Below, in pieces: positions 27,522 to 37,302 of a stretch of 64,000 bases of DNA. The DNA is from Candidatus Jettenia caeni. GTDB lineage: Bacteria > Planctomycetota > Brocadiia > Brocadiales > Brocadiaceae. Numbering within the stretch: position 1 is the stretch's first letter; every line of letters begins with the position of its first letter. The notes under the pieces are model-generated. The model made no database searches. It saw nothing but the letters and a program-made list of their open reading frames with translations, and was not told the DNA's origin. Location of the stretch: the NCBI GenBank assembly GCA_000296795.1, contig BAFH01000003.1, positions 372,401 through 436,400 on the forward strand, read 5' to 3'. The translations under genes and the position numbers were made by a program.

Positions 27522-29870
27522 ATGGAAAAAGCAACATTTTCTTTTTATAAACGGGGGGATATCACGCTTCCGGAAACTCTTACTATCATCCCTCTGAAAG
27601 GCGACGTACTCTTCCCGCATTTGGTTCTTCCCCTGTCCTTAACCGGAGAAGAATTGGTAAAGATCGTAAACGAATCCCTTTCTAAAAATGAGCTTATTGG
27701 TTTTATAACACTGAGGTACCATGGTAATGCGCCAAAACCCAATGACCTTTATGATATGGGAACAGCTGCAAAGGTTGTTCGGGTATTAGAGTCTGGTCCG
27801 GATAGCGTTACTACCCTTATAGAAGGCATAGTACGGATTAAGGTTATCGAGTATATACAAACAGAACCGTATTACAGGGCGCGTGTGGAAGAGATTCGTG
27901 AATTTACTGAGAGGTCTGAAACGGTCGATGTACTCATGCAGAGTATAAAAACGCTTTTCAAATTGAGCACCATGCTGGGAAAAACCTTACCGAAAGATAT
28001 TATTTCCAAAATCGATGATATTTATAATCCCTCTGTATTGGCAGACCTGGTAGCCATCTACCTGGAATTGCCCGTTGACGAAAAGCAAAAACTGCTGGAG
28101 ATAACCGATCCCCAGAAACGGCTGAGGATCGTATTCCATTACCTGAACAAGGAAATACATCTCAAAGGAGTTCGGGGAAAGATTGATGAAGAAGTTGCCA
28201 AAGAAATGTCAAAGATAGAGCGGGAATACTTCTTAAGGGAGCAGCTCAAGGCTATCCAAAAGGAGCTAGGGCAGGAAGACCCCCGCAGGGAAGAAATCAA
28301 TAAATTTGAGGAAAAGATTAAAGAGGCAAAGATGCCCGGGGAGGTAGAAGAAGTGGCCATTAAGGAATTGGAAAGATTAAGGGATATTAATCCTGCATCG
28401 GCTGAGTATCCGGTTTCCCGAACATATCTGGATTATCTCATTACTATTCCCTGGAACAAAAAGACCACTGATAATCTGGACATCCTTCAGGCAGCAAAAA
28501 TTCTCAATGAAGACCATTATGGCCTTGAAAAGGTAAAAGAACGCATTCTGGAATTCCTGGCGGTACATAAATTAAAGGAAAAGCTCAAAGGTCCCATCCT
28601 CTGTTTTTGTGGCCCTCCGGGAACAGGAAAGACATCGCTCGGGAAATCGATTGCGCGCGCCCTTGGCCGGAAGTTTGTCAGAATATCTTTGGGAGGTATC
28701 CGTGATGAAGCTGAGATCCGGGGGCACAGGCGTACCTATGTGGGCGCGCTCCCCGGAAGGATCATGCAGGAAATCTGCCGTGCGGGATACAGCAATCCCG
28801 TATTTATGCTTGATGAGATTGATAAAGTTGGCGCAGATTTCAGGGGAGATCCTGCCTCCGCTTTATTGGAAGTATTGGATCCTGAACAAAACTCTAATTT
28901 TGTAGATCACTACCTGGATGTTTCTTTTGATCTCTCCCGTGTATTGTTTATCACGACGGCCAATATTCTTGACACGGTTCATACTGCATTAAGAGACAGG
29001 ATGGAAGTTATCTATCTGCCCGGATACAGCGAAGAAGAGAAGTTAAAAATAGCGCAACAATTCCTTATTCCAAAGCAAGTGAAAGAAAACGGATTAGAAA
29101 ATCATCCCATCGTATTCAAAGACCAGGCCATTTGTAAGATTATCCGTGAGTATACGAGGGAAGCAGGACTGAGAAACCTTGAACGGGAAATTGCCTCAAT
29201 CTGCCGGAAAGTTGCCAAAGAGATCGCTGCCGGAGAACAGATCACAAAGGAGGTAACTCCGGAAAGCGCAGAAAAATTCCTCGGACCAAGGAAGTTTTTC
29301 TATCAGGTAACGGATGAAGAAGACAGGATCGGGGTAGTTACTGGCCTGGCCTGGACGGAAACAGGCGGGGATATTATTTTCGTAGAGGCATCCCGAATGA
29401 AGGGGGAAAAAGAATTGACCCTTACCGGACAATTGGGTGATGTCATGCAGGAGTCAGCTATCGCTGCACTCAGTTATGTGCGGAGTAATGCAAAACGAAT
29501 TGGTATTGATGAGAATTTCTACGATAATTCTGAAATCCACATCCATATCCCCGCTGGCGCCATACCGAAAGATGGCCCTTCTGCCGGTATCACCATATGC
29601 ATGGCGCTTATCTCACTTCTTACCGGCAGATATGCAAGGAGAGAAGTAGCACTCTCAGGAGAAATTACCCTGACAGGGACTGTTTTACCGGTGGGCGGAG
29701 TAAAGGAAAAGGTACTCGCAGCAATAAGGGCAGGGGTTACGGTGATTATGCTCCCCTTAAAGAATAAGGAAGATTTTGAAGAAATCGATAAGGAAATACG
29801 CGATAAAATACGATGTGTTTACATTCAAAAGGTTGATGATGCCATAGGCACTGTACTGATTCCGAAGTAA
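27522..29870 (+). CDS. lon: ATP-dependent Lon protease
   Basis: This is the soluble AAA+ serine protease that removes damaged and short-lived regulatory proteins. Its LAN domain begins LTIIPLKGDVLFPHLVLPL. Walker A is GPPGTGKTS near residue 364, Walker B is PVFMLDEIDKVG, and the catalytic dyad is Ser687 in KDGPSAG with Lys730 in GGVKEK. The ATG at 27522 is chosen. A TTG 21 bases upstream is possible, but neither has a clear ribosome binding site, and the leader is occupied by a dispersed repeat. Length 782 aa fits LonA. Confidence 0.96.
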   Translation: MEKATFSFYKRGDITLPETLTIIPLKGDVLFPHLVLPLSLTGEELVKIVNESLSKNELIGFITLRYHGNAPKPNDLYDMGTAAKVVRVLESGPDSVTTLIEGIVRIKVIEYIQTEPYYRARVEEIREFTERSETVDVLMQSIKTLFKLSTMLGKTLPKDIISKIDDIYNPSVLADLVAIYLELPVDEKQKLLEITDPQKRLRIVFHYLNKEIHLKGVRGKIDEEVAKEMSKIEREYFLREQLKAIQKELGQEDPRREEINKFEEKIKEAKMPGEVEEVAIKELERLRDINPASAEYPVSRTYLDYLITIPWNKKTTDNLDILQAAKILNEDHYGLEKVKERILEFLAVHKLKEKLKGPILCFCGPPGTGKTSLGKSIARALGRKFVRISLGGIRDEAEIRGHRRTYVGALPGRIMQEICRAGYSNPVFMLDEIDKVGADFRGDPASALLEVLDPEQNSNFVDHYLDVSFDLSRVLFITTANILDTVHTALRDRMEVIYLPGYSEEEKLKIAQQFLIPKQVKENGLENHPIVFKDQAICKIIREYTREAGLRNLEREIASICRKVAKEIAAGEQITKEVTPESAEKFLGPRKFFYQVTDEEDRIGVVTGLAWTETGGDIIFVEASRMKGEKELTLTGQLGDVMQESAIAALSYVRSNAKRIGIDENFYDNSEIHIHIPAGAIPKDGPSAGITICMALISLLTGRYARREVALSGEITLTGTVLPVGGVKEKVLAAIRAGVTVIMLPLKNKEDFEEIDKEIRDKIRCVYIQKVDDAIGTVLIPK

Positions 29871-29888
29871 GAATAAGGAGGGAGATGA

Positions 29889-30350
29889 ATGATACAGATA
29901 AAAAATATCCTTTGTCCGATAGATTACTCAATCTATTCAGAAAAAGCGCTCAGTTATGCTATTGAATTTGCAGAAAAATACGGGGCAAAGCTTTACCTGA
30001 TACATGTGTTCGATATCCGTGTCTATGATATGAATGAACCGGAATTATATAGCGTTGATGTTTTCGATAAAGCTACCTTTGATAAGCTAAAGGAGCAATT
30101 GCTCAAGTGCGTAAAAGAGGATACAAAGGGTAAGATAGCAATTGAGGCTATTGTTGTACAGGGAGTCCCGTTTATGGAGATTATTAAAGCATCAAGGGAA
30201 TATATGATTGACCTGATCGTGCTTGGTACGCATGGCAGGACAGGCTTGTCTCATGCAATTATGGGTAGCGTGGCAGAAAAAGTGGTACGCAAAGCCCCAT
30301 GTCCGGTGCTTACTATCAGACATCCTGAACATGATTTTGTTATGCCGTAA
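29889..30350 (+). CDS. Universal stress protein (UspA family)
   Basis: The 153-aa single-domain Usp opens with ILCPIDYSIYSEKALSYA. It carries the ATP-binding motif GTHGRTGLSHAIMGSVAE (G-x2-G-x9-G-S) followed by RKAPCPVLTIR. ATP-binding type Usp proteins respond to starvation or energy stress. The start has GGAGGGAG seven bases upstream. It sits 18 bases after lon and ten bases before archease, so lon-usp-archease-rtcB may be one transcript. Confidence 0.92.
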   Translation: MIQIKNILCPIDYSIYSEKALSYAIEFAEKYGAKLYLIHVFDIRVYDMNEPELYSVDVFDKATFDKLKEQLLKCVKEDTKGKIAIEAIVVQGVPFMEIIKASREYMIDLIVLGTHGRTGLSHAIMGSVAEKVVRKAPCPVLTIRHPEHDFVMP

Positions 30351-30359
30351 GCTAAAAAA

Positions 30360-30776
30360 ATGCTTAAATATATTTTGATAGACCACACTGCAGACCTTGG
30401 AATTGATGTCTTTGGATCTACGTTACCGGAACTATTCACGAATGCAGCATTTGCGATGTTTGATATTATCACAGACTTATCCAGGGTAGACAATACCATT
30501 GAATATAACCTGGAAGTCTCCGGAATAGACAAAGAACAATTACTTGTCAATTGGCTCACTGAATTGCTATACCTGCATGATGTAAAAACCCTGTTGTTTA
30601 AAAATTTTTGTATCACGGATATGAGAGATAATCAACTGCAGGCAACGATACACGGAGAGGCGTTCATCGGGAATAAACATGTAATTAATACGGAAATCAA
30701 GGCCGTTACCTATCATGGTCTGTCAATAACCCGGGAAGATCATCAATGGAAAGCGCGGGTTATTTTTGACTTATAA
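30360..30776 (+). CDS. Archease (RtcB activator)
   Basis: The 138-aa protein has the archease beginning HTADLGIDVFGSTLPELF, in which the Asp is part of the metal site. It also has the C-terminal block KAVTYHGLSI and ends with RVIFDL. Archease speeds guanylylation of the RNA ligase RtcB and its turnover. The rtcB gene starts 30 bases downstream, which makes the functional pairing firm. Confidence 0.95.
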   Translation: MLKYILIDHTADLGIDVFGSTLPELFTNAAFAMFDIITDLSRVDNTIEYNLEVSGIDKEQLLVNWLTELLYLHDVKTLLFKNFCITDMRDNQLQATIHGEAFIGNKHVINTEIKAVTYHGLSITREDHQWKARVIFDL

Positions 30777-30805
30777 TATGCTCTTTTCAAGGATAACGTG
30801 TTTTT

Positions 30806-32257
30806 ATGGAAGATATGAAATATAAGATTGAGAAGATAGATTCTTACCGGTGGCGTATACCAAAAGAAGGCAAGATGCAGGTAGATGGAGTTGTATATGC
30901 TGACGAAAACATGCTGGAGGAAATCCGGAAAGATGAGAGTTTGCAGCAAGTAATAAATGTTTCCCATCTTCCCGGAATACTGCTGCATTCACTGGGAATG
31001 CCGGATATTCATTGGGGATATGGATTTCCCATTGGCGGCGTGGCCGCATTCGATATAGATACGGGTGTTGTCTCTCCCGGTGGTGTAGGATATGATATTA
31101 ACTGCGGTGTACGGTTACTGAAGACAGGGCTGTATCGGGTAGAGATTATCAATAAACTGGAATCACTGGTGAATGCCTTATTTATCAATATTCCATCGGG
31201 TGTGGGGTCGCATCGCAAGGATATAAGACTTTCTCTGCAGGAAGAAAAAAATGTGCTCAAAAATGGCGCCCGATGGGCGGTTTCCCAGGGTTACGGCGCA
31301 AAAGAAGACTTAGCTTATATTGAGGAAAATGGATGTATTGCAGGAGCAAACCCAGAGTTTGTTTCAAATCGCGCCCTGGAACGCGGCCGGGCACAGCTAG
31401 GCACCCTTGGCTCAGGGAATCATTTCGTTGAAGTTGGCTATGTATCAGAAATATATAACGAGAAGATTGCCCATGTATTAGGACTTGAAAAAGACAGGGT
31501 TACCATCGTGGTACACACGGGCTCGAGAGGATTGGGTTATCAGATATGCGATGATTTTATACGGGTCATGATTGATGCGTCGAGGGAATACCATATAGAA
31601 TTGCCTGACCGCCAGCTTTGCTGCGCTCCCATTAAATCACCGCAAGGGCAAGAGTATCTCTCAGCAATGGCCTGTGCTGCCAATTACGCCTTTGCCAACC
31701 GGCAGATGATTACCCACTGGGTGAGGGAATCCTTTGAAAGAACATTAAACATAAGTCCTAAAGATGCTCAATTATCTTTGCTTTACGATGTGTGCCACAA
31801 TATTGCCAAGTTTGAAGAACACATGGTAGACGGCCAAAAGAAACGGGTATGTGTGCACCGGAAAGGGGCAACCCGCTCATTTCCCCCGTATCATCCTGAT
31901 ATTCCGGATGCATATGCGATAACCGGCCAGCCCGTTTTGATACCGGGAGATATGGGTCGTTATTCCTATGTATTGGTGGGCACTGAGAATGCTTATACAG
32001 ACACCTTTGGCAGCACCTGTCATGGCGCAGGAAGGGTAATGAGCAGAAATCAGGCAATAAAGACAGCAAAAGGCAGAAGTATCGCACAGGAATTGAAAGA
32101 AAAAGGAATTCTTGTGCGCGCCGACAGCCGTGCGACTCTGGACGAAGAATTATCAGAGGCTTACAAGGATGTTGCCGAAGTCGTGAATGTTGTAGAACAT
32201 GCCGGCATTAGCAGAAAAGTTGCTCAGCTAAAGCCGTTATGTGTCATCAAGGGATAA
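30806..32257 (+). CDS. rtcB: RNA-splicing ligase RtcB
   Basis: RtcB joins 2',3'-cyclic-phosphate or 3'-phosphate RNA ends to 5'-OH ends using GTP and Mn. At 483 aa it has the usual length. The metal Cys is in GVGYDINCGVRL, metal His residues lie in GTLGSGNHFVEV and HTGSRGLGYQ, and the guanylylated His is in STCHGAGRVMSR near residue 404. The gene follows archease directly. In bacteria such pairs are associated with RNA repair after stress-induced cleavage, consistent with the lon/usp surroundings. Confidence 0.96.
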   Translation: MEDMKYKIEKIDSYRWRIPKEGKMQVDGVVYADENMLEEIRKDESLQQVINVSHLPGILLHSLGMPDIHWGYGFPIGGVAAFDIDTGVVSPGGVGYDINCGVRLLKTGLYRVEIINKLESLVNALFINIPSGVGSHRKDIRLSLQEEKNVLKNGARWAVSQGYGAKEDLAYIEENGCIAGANPEFVSNRALERGRAQLGTLGSGNHFVEVGYVSEIYNEKIAHVLGLEKDRVTIVVHTGSRGLGYQICDDFIRVMIDASREYHIELPDRQLCCAPIKSPQGQEYLSAMACAANYAFANRQMITHWVRESFERTLNISPKDAQLSLLYDVCHNIAKFEEHMVDGQKKRVCVHRKGATRSFPPYHPDIPDAYAITGQPVLIPGDMGRYSYVLVGTENAYTDTFGSTCHGAGRVMSRNQAIKTAKGRSIAQELKEKGILVRADSRATLDEELSEAYKDVAEVVNVVEHAGISRKVAQLKPLCVIKG

Positions 32258-32356
32258 CCAGCCATAGTTTCGTATTACAGGTATTTATAGTATTTAAAGG
32301 ATGAAACCCGGACGTTATTACATTAGGTTGGATTTTAAAAGACAAAACCCAACGGC

Positions 32357-32454
32357 TTTTCACCCACTCCTCAATCCTCTCCCGAGAGGGGACTTTCCCC
32401 GATCTGCGTCGAGGACAAATTTATTCCCCTCCTGGGAGGGGTTAGGGGTGGGTT
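32357..32454. repeat. Palindromic intergenic repeat (family D, CCCACCCCT...AGGGGTGGG)
   Basis: CACCCACTCCTCAATCC and, in inverted form, GGTTAGGGGTGGGTT bound a shorter CTCCC/GGGAG palindrome. A second copy with the same layout lies at 43292-43363. It occupies the rtcB to GH15 gap. It carries no coding capacity. Confidence 0.8.
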
Positions 32455-32522
32455 AACAGCATCATGAAAAACTTTGAAACTCCTATACATTAAAAAACTT
32501 TCTTTATGAAGGAAAAACAGAA

Positions 32523-34853
32523 GTGCCCCGAGATATCCCTGTCGGTAATGGTTCATTGCTGGTTACCTTTGATGCAGATTACACCATTCGCGATCTCTAT
32601 TACCCGCATGTAGGAAAGGAGAATCACGCCATGGGAAACCCAAGCCGATTTGGTGTATGGACCCGGGAAGGATTTTCATGGGTAAATGCACGTGACTGGA
32701 GACTCGCATTGGGATATGTAAAAGAAACCCTGGTAACTTCTGTGCGGGCTTTTCAGGAAAAGTTAGGTCTTCAATTAGTTTGTAATGATGTTGTGGATTT
32801 TGAAAAGAATATCTATATGCGTAAGGTAACGGTGAGAAATCTGAGAGATGAGAGAAGAGAGGTCCGTCTGTTTTTTCATCAAGACCTGAGCGTCATGGAG
32901 AACGAGGTCGGTGACACCGTATTTTATGATGCGAAACTCAATTGTCTCATCCATTATAAGGGTTCCCGATACTTCTTAATAAACTGTTCTGCAGGAGATG
33001 TTTGGGGCGTTCGCGAACATGCCATTGGAATTAAGAGACATCATGGGGCAGAAGGGACATGGAGAGACGCAGAAGATGGAATCCTGGGTGGAAATCCTAT
33101 CGCACAAGGCTCTGTAGACTCGACTATCGGCGTTTCTCTGGAAATTCCTCCTCACAAGGAGTCTGTTGCGTACTATTGGATTGCTGTTGGCAATACGTAT
33201 CATGAGGTGGATGGCCTGAATGATATTCTTTTGAGTGAAAAACCCCAAAAAATCATCGATAGAACAGCAAGCTACTGGCATCACTGGGTGAATAAAGAGG
33301 AATTTAATTTTGGAAACTTACCACAGGATATTGTAGACCTCTTCAAGAGAAGTTTGCTTGTTGTGGCAACGCAGATCGATAACGGGGGCGCTATTATTGC
33401 TGCAAATGACTCTGATATCAGACAGTACGCAAAAGATACCTATAGTTACATGTGGCCCCGTGATGGCGCATTGGTAACCTATGCAATGCTGAAGGCAGGA
33501 TATACGACGCTGTGCCGGAAGTTTTTTGATTTTTGCGCTCACGTAATTACCCCTTACAATTTCTGTGCAAGTGTTTTGATTGAAAATGGATTTTTATTGC
33601 ATAAATACAATCCCGACGGTTCCTTTGGCAGTTCCTGGCATCCATGGGTAAAAGGGGAAGAAATTCACGTCCCAATCCAGGAAGATGAAACAGCATTGGT
33701 TCTCTGGGTAATCTGGCAATATTATGATATGTACCGGAAGATTGACGTAATCCGCCCTCTATATCACTCATTGATCGAAAAGGCGGCAGATTTTCTGGTA
33801 AGTTACCGGGATGAACAAACAGGATTGCCTCTTCCTTCCTATGATTTATGGGAAGAGAGACGCGGTATATTATCATTTACTGCTGCTACGGTATATGGTG
33901 GCTTGATGGCTGCAGCCAACCTTTCTGATATATTTTATCATACCGGAAAGTCTACAATATACCGCCAGACAGCGGCACAAATTAAAACAGCAATAGATCA
34001 ACATCTCTATAGCGAGCAACATAAAAGATTTTTACGAATGATTTATCCTAAAAAAGAAGGTGGATATGAAATCGATGCAACCATTGACGCCAGTTTGTAT
34101 GGGATGTTCGCCTTTGGAGTCTATGATCCGGATGATAGCAAGGTACAAAATACCATGAAAGCAATCGAAGAGACCTTATGGGTGAAGACGAAAATAGGAG
34201 GAATTGCCCGATATGAACAAGATTCCTATCAGCGTGTTGCTAGCGACAGTGGAATTCCGGGAAACCCGTGGATAATCTGCACCATGTGGATGGCACAGTA
34301 CTATATAGCTGCAGCAAAATCTATAGAAGAGCTTGAAAAGGTAACAAACTACTTACGCTGGGCAGTATCTCGCGCTTTGCCTTCCGGTGTGCTGGCAGAG
34401 CAAATAAATCCATTTACCGGCGCACCCGTCTCGGTTTCTCCTCTGACGTGGAGTCATGCCACGGTGGTTCAAACCGTGATGGACTATCTGGAAAAATTAC
34501 AGGAACTGCATACCTGCGAACAATGCGGGCGATCAATATTCCGCCGTGACAGAACAGGCCGGCAGCAGATAAAGAAATATTCCCGGACGCACTCCGCTAT
34601 CGTTCCTGATCAAAAAGATATCCACTACCTTGATCAGGCAAATATAAAAAAAGAGAATGAATCCCTTGCTGTGAGTGTGGACCAAAGGCAATGCGTAGGA
34701 TGTGGAATTTGTGTTCTGAACTCTCAGGGCGCTATGGATATCATTGATGATAAGGCAAAGATTATTGCTGAAAAAGCAACGACATGGGATGTTAAACCAG
34801 ATTTTGAAAAATGTTGCCCTTTAGGAGCAATTACCGTAAAAAAAGAATCATGA
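32523..34853 (+). CDS. GH15 glucoamylase-type enzyme with C-terminal [4Fe-4S] ferredoxin-like domain
   Basis: Residues 1 to ~655 are a glycoside hydrolase family 15 protein. It has an N-terminal super-sandwich (RDIPVGNGSLLVTFD, YYPHVGKENHAMG) and an (alpha/alpha)6 barrel with YMWPRDGAL, YDLWEERRG and the C-terminal PLTWSHATVV. The family releases glucose or acts on glucans and trehalose-like substrates. A CxxC pair (Cys665, Cys668) opens a basic linker. The last ~60 residues then form a single-cluster ferredoxin module (Cys724, Cys727, Cys730, and Cys764/765 before Pro). I see no signal peptide, so it is cytosolic. The GTG start has GAAGGA ten bases upstream. Its stop overlaps the start of the c-heme kinase (ATGA). 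Confidence 0.9.
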   Translation: MPRDIPVGNGSLLVTFDADYTIRDLYYPHVGKENHAMGNPSRFGVWTREGFSWVNARDWRLALGYVKETLVTSVRAFQEKLGLQLVCNDVVDFEKNIYMRKVTVRNLRDERREVRLFFHQDLSVMENEVGDTVFYDAKLNCLIHYKGSRYFLINCSAGDVWGVREHAIGIKRHHGAEGTWRDAEDGILGGNPIAQGSVDSTIGVSLEIPPHKESVAYYWIAVGNTYHEVDGLNDILLSEKPQKIIDRTASYWHHWVNKEEFNFGNLPQDIVDLFKRSLLVVATQIDNGGAIIAANDSDIRQYAKDTYSYMWPRDGALVTYAMLKAGYTTLCRKFFDFCAHVITPYNFCASVLIENGFLLHKYNPDGSFGSSWHPWVKGEEIHVPIQEDETALVLWVIWQYYDMYRKIDVIRPLYHSLIEKAADFLVSYRDEQTGLPLPSYDLWEERRGILSFTAATVYGGLMAAANLSDIFYHTGKSTIYRQTAAQIKTAIDQHLYSEQHKRFLRMIYPKKEGGYEIDATIDASLYGMFAFGVYDPDDSKVQNTMKAIEETLWVKTKIGGIARYEQDSYQRVASDSGIPGNPWIICTMWMAQYYIAAAKSIEELEKVTNYLRWAVSRALPSGVLAEQINPFTGAPVSVSPLTWSHATVVQTVMDYLEKLQELHTCEQCGRSIFRRDRTGRQQIKKYSRTHSAIVPDQKDIHYLDQANIKKENESLAVSVDQRQCVGCGICVLNSQGAMDIIDDKAKIIAEKATTWDVKPDFEKCCPLGAITVKKES

Positions 34854-37276
34854 AGATCAGACACAAACTTGTTATCCTCCTGGCCGTATTGCTCGTTATG
34901 TTGAACGGTGCAATTGCTTTTCTCATTTATAAACGGACGCATCGTGAATTTATTAATGAATTCAGGGAAAGGGCTAAGATGCTTGCTGTTGAACTGGAAG
35001 TTACCAGGAATTATCTTGCTTCCGCTTTGAAGATGTCGGAAGTCGAAATCAATGAACAAACAAAACATTTCATTCCTGCTGTTGCGACTAATGCTATTAG
35101 TAAGAAATTTGCCGAAAGAACAGGTTATCTCATCAAGCAAACAAGCCTGAGGTTCCGGAAGAAAGAGAATAGGCCAGACACCTTTGAGGAGAAAATCCTC
35201 CGGGAAATGGAGGATAACCCCAGGCTTTTAGAATACTGGGCAGATGATGTCATGGATGGGAAAAGTGTTGAACGTTACGTGTATGCCTTGCCGGTAAAAG
35301 AGGAATGTTTGCTTTGCCATGGACCAAAAGAACAAGCGCCGGAGTTTATACAAGAAAATTATGATACAGGGTATGATTATAAAGTCGGAGAAACAAGGGG
35401 AGCAATTAGTGTTATTGTCCCCAAGGAAATTGCCGAGCAACGTTTTGCGGCCGAGCTTATCTTTTTTATTACTATTGCGTCTACCAGTGTCTTATTGATC
35501 GTTGCTATTATCTTTCTGACGACGAAAAAATTCATGGAACCGATTGAGAGGTTGACATCAACGGTTACCTTTATTACAAAAACAGGCAATCCCTCAGCGC
35601 AGGTAGCTATATCATCCAAAGACGAAGTCGGACAACTCGCCATGGCATTTAATGACATGTCTACCAGGCTGCAATCTTCCTATGCAATGCTGGAACAAAG
35701 GATTGCCGAAAAGACAGCCCATTTACAAAAAGCCAATATAGAATTGGAACGGGCTAATAAATTAAAATCAGAGTTTCTGGCTAATATGTCTCATGAACTC
35801 CGCACCCCCCTGAATGCCATAATCGGTTTTGCAGAGGTATTGCGGGATAAGATAGTCGGAGAACTCAATGAAGAACAGACGGAATTCATCAAAGATATCC
35901 ATAGCAGCGGCCAACATCTCTTGCAAATGATTAATGACATACTGGATCTATCCAAGATCGAGGCAGGTAAAATGGTGCTTCAATACGAGGTTTTTCTGAT
36001 ACCTGAAGCAATCAGCGATGTAGATACGGTCTTAAAAGGGCTTGCGGGTAAAAAGAAACTTCAGATGAAGACTATCATACAGCCGGAGGTAAATGCTATA
36101 GAAGCCGACCGGGTAAAATTTAAACAAATCTTGTATAATCTCTTATCGAATGCTATAAAGTTTACACCGCAAAACGGCTGTGTAACGACAGATGTTCGCA
36201 TAGTAGACAACGAGTTGCAGGTTTCAGTGACAGACACAGGAATTGGAATGAGGCCTGAAGAGAAGGAAAAAGTATTTAAAGAATTCTGGCAGGCCGACAG
36301 CTCTTTTTCGCGAAAATACGAAGGAACCGGATTGGGGTTAGCCTTAACCAAAAGGATTGTAGGCATGCATGGGGGAACTATCTGGTTTGAGAGCGAATAC
36401 GGAAAGGGAAGTACGTTTTCTTTCTCATTACCCCTGAAAGCGCAACACAAACTACCCAAACCAAAAGAGACTGAGGTAAAACCGCGACATGGAGAGCAAC
36501 GCAAAGAAAAATCGGCAAAGACGATTTTAGTCGTTGAAGATGACCGTATGGCCGCAGACCTTCTTACCATGCATTTGGAGAATGCAGGCTATCGGGTAAT
36601 TGTTGCTATCGACGGTGAAGATGCTATCAAAAAGGTGAAAGAGTGCCGTCCGTTTTTAATTACCCTCGATGTTATGTTGCCAAAAATAGATGGATGGGAT
36701 GTCCTTTCCCAGTTAAAGAATTCTCAGGATACGGCGCATATTCCGGTAATTATTGTGTCGATTGTAGATAACAAAGAACTGGGATATAGCCTCGGCGCTG
36801 CTGAATATTTAATAAAACCTATCGATAGGAAGAGGCTCCTTCATACGGTACGTGCCTGCCTGTCGGCTGAAAAGGACAAGGACAGACCCATGAAAATATT
36901 AGTTGTAGATGATGATGAAAAGGCGGTTAAATACCTGAGTGCCCTTCTCGAAGACGCAGGCTTCGATGTAATTAAGGCATATAGCGGTAATGCAGGAATC
37001 AATCTCGCAATAAATAGCAACCCGGATCTTATTATCCTCGACTTAATAATGCCTGATATCAGCGGTTTTGATGTAGTTGAGAAATTAAGGACTCATCCAA
37101 CGGCCAGGGGAATTCCTATTATTATTTGTTCTGCAAAAGATGTCACTCCGGAAGATAAAAATATATTAAATGGCAATATTTTAGCCATTGTGCAAAAGGG
37201 AAACCATACCAAGGAAGACCTTCTTTCGGCAGTTAAGAAGATAGAACAATCACATGCCAAAAAGAATGATCCTTGA
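34850..37276 (+). CDS. c-type heme (DUF3365-like) hybrid sensor histidine kinase with two receivers
   Basis: The start is the ATG that shares ATGA with the upstream stop, giving 808 aa. A membrane helix (~7-26), a periplasmic sensor (~30-200) and a second helix (~203-224) are followed by a HAMP domain. The sensor contains a CxxCH heme-attachment motif (Cys153, Cys156, His157) and a GxxRGAISVIVP ending typical of DUF3365/Tll0287-like redox sensors. Downstream are HisKA (His315 in SHELRTPLN), HATPase_c (NLLSNAIKFT, GTGLGLAL) and two receivers (VVEDD and LDVMLPKIDG, then VVDDD and LDLIMPDISG). From the helix before HisKA onward it closely parallels the globin kinase at 3700-5769. The periplasmic heme suggests redox or NO sensing. 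Confidence 0.9.
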   Translation: MKIRHKLVILLAVLLVMLNGAIAFLIYKRTHREFINEFRERAKMLAVELEVTRNYLASALKMSEVEINEQTKHFIPAVATNAISKKFAERTGYLIKQTSLRFRKKENRPDTFEEKILREMEDNPRLLEYWADDVMDGKSVERYVYALPVKEECLLCHGPKEQAPEFIQENYDTGYDYKVGETRGAISVIVPKEIAEQRFAAELIFFITIASTSVLLIVAIIFLTTKKFMEPIERLTSTVTFITKTGNPSAQVAISSKDEVGQLAMAFNDMSTRLQSSYAMLEQRIAEKTAHLQKANIELERANKLKSEFLANMSHELRTPLNAIIGFAEVLRDKIVGELNEEQTEFIKDIHSSGQHLLQMINDILDLSKIEAGKMVLQYEVFLIPEAISDVDTVLKGLAGKKKLQMKTIIQPEVNAIEADRVKFKQILYNLLSNAIKFTPQNGCVTTDVRIVDNELQVSVTDTGIGMRPEEKEKVFKEFWQADSSFSRKYEGTGLGLALTKRIVGMHGGTIWFESEYGKGSTFSFSLPLKAQHKLPKPKETEVKPRHGEQRKEKSAKTILVVEDDRMAADLLTMHLENAGYRVIVAIDGEDAIKKVKECRPFLITLDVMLPKIDGWDVLSQLKNSQDTAHIPVIIVSIVDNKELGYSLGAAEYLIKPIDRKRLLHTVRACLSAEKDKDRPMKILVVDDDEKAVKYLSALLEDAGFDVIKAYSGNAGINLAINSNPDLIILDLIMPDISGFDVVEKLRTHPTARGIPIIICSAKDVTPEDKNILNGNILAIVQKGNHTKEDLLSAVKKIEQSHAKKNDP

Positions 37277-37302
37277 TTCTCTTTCATTATAAGGAAAAGC
37301 AT

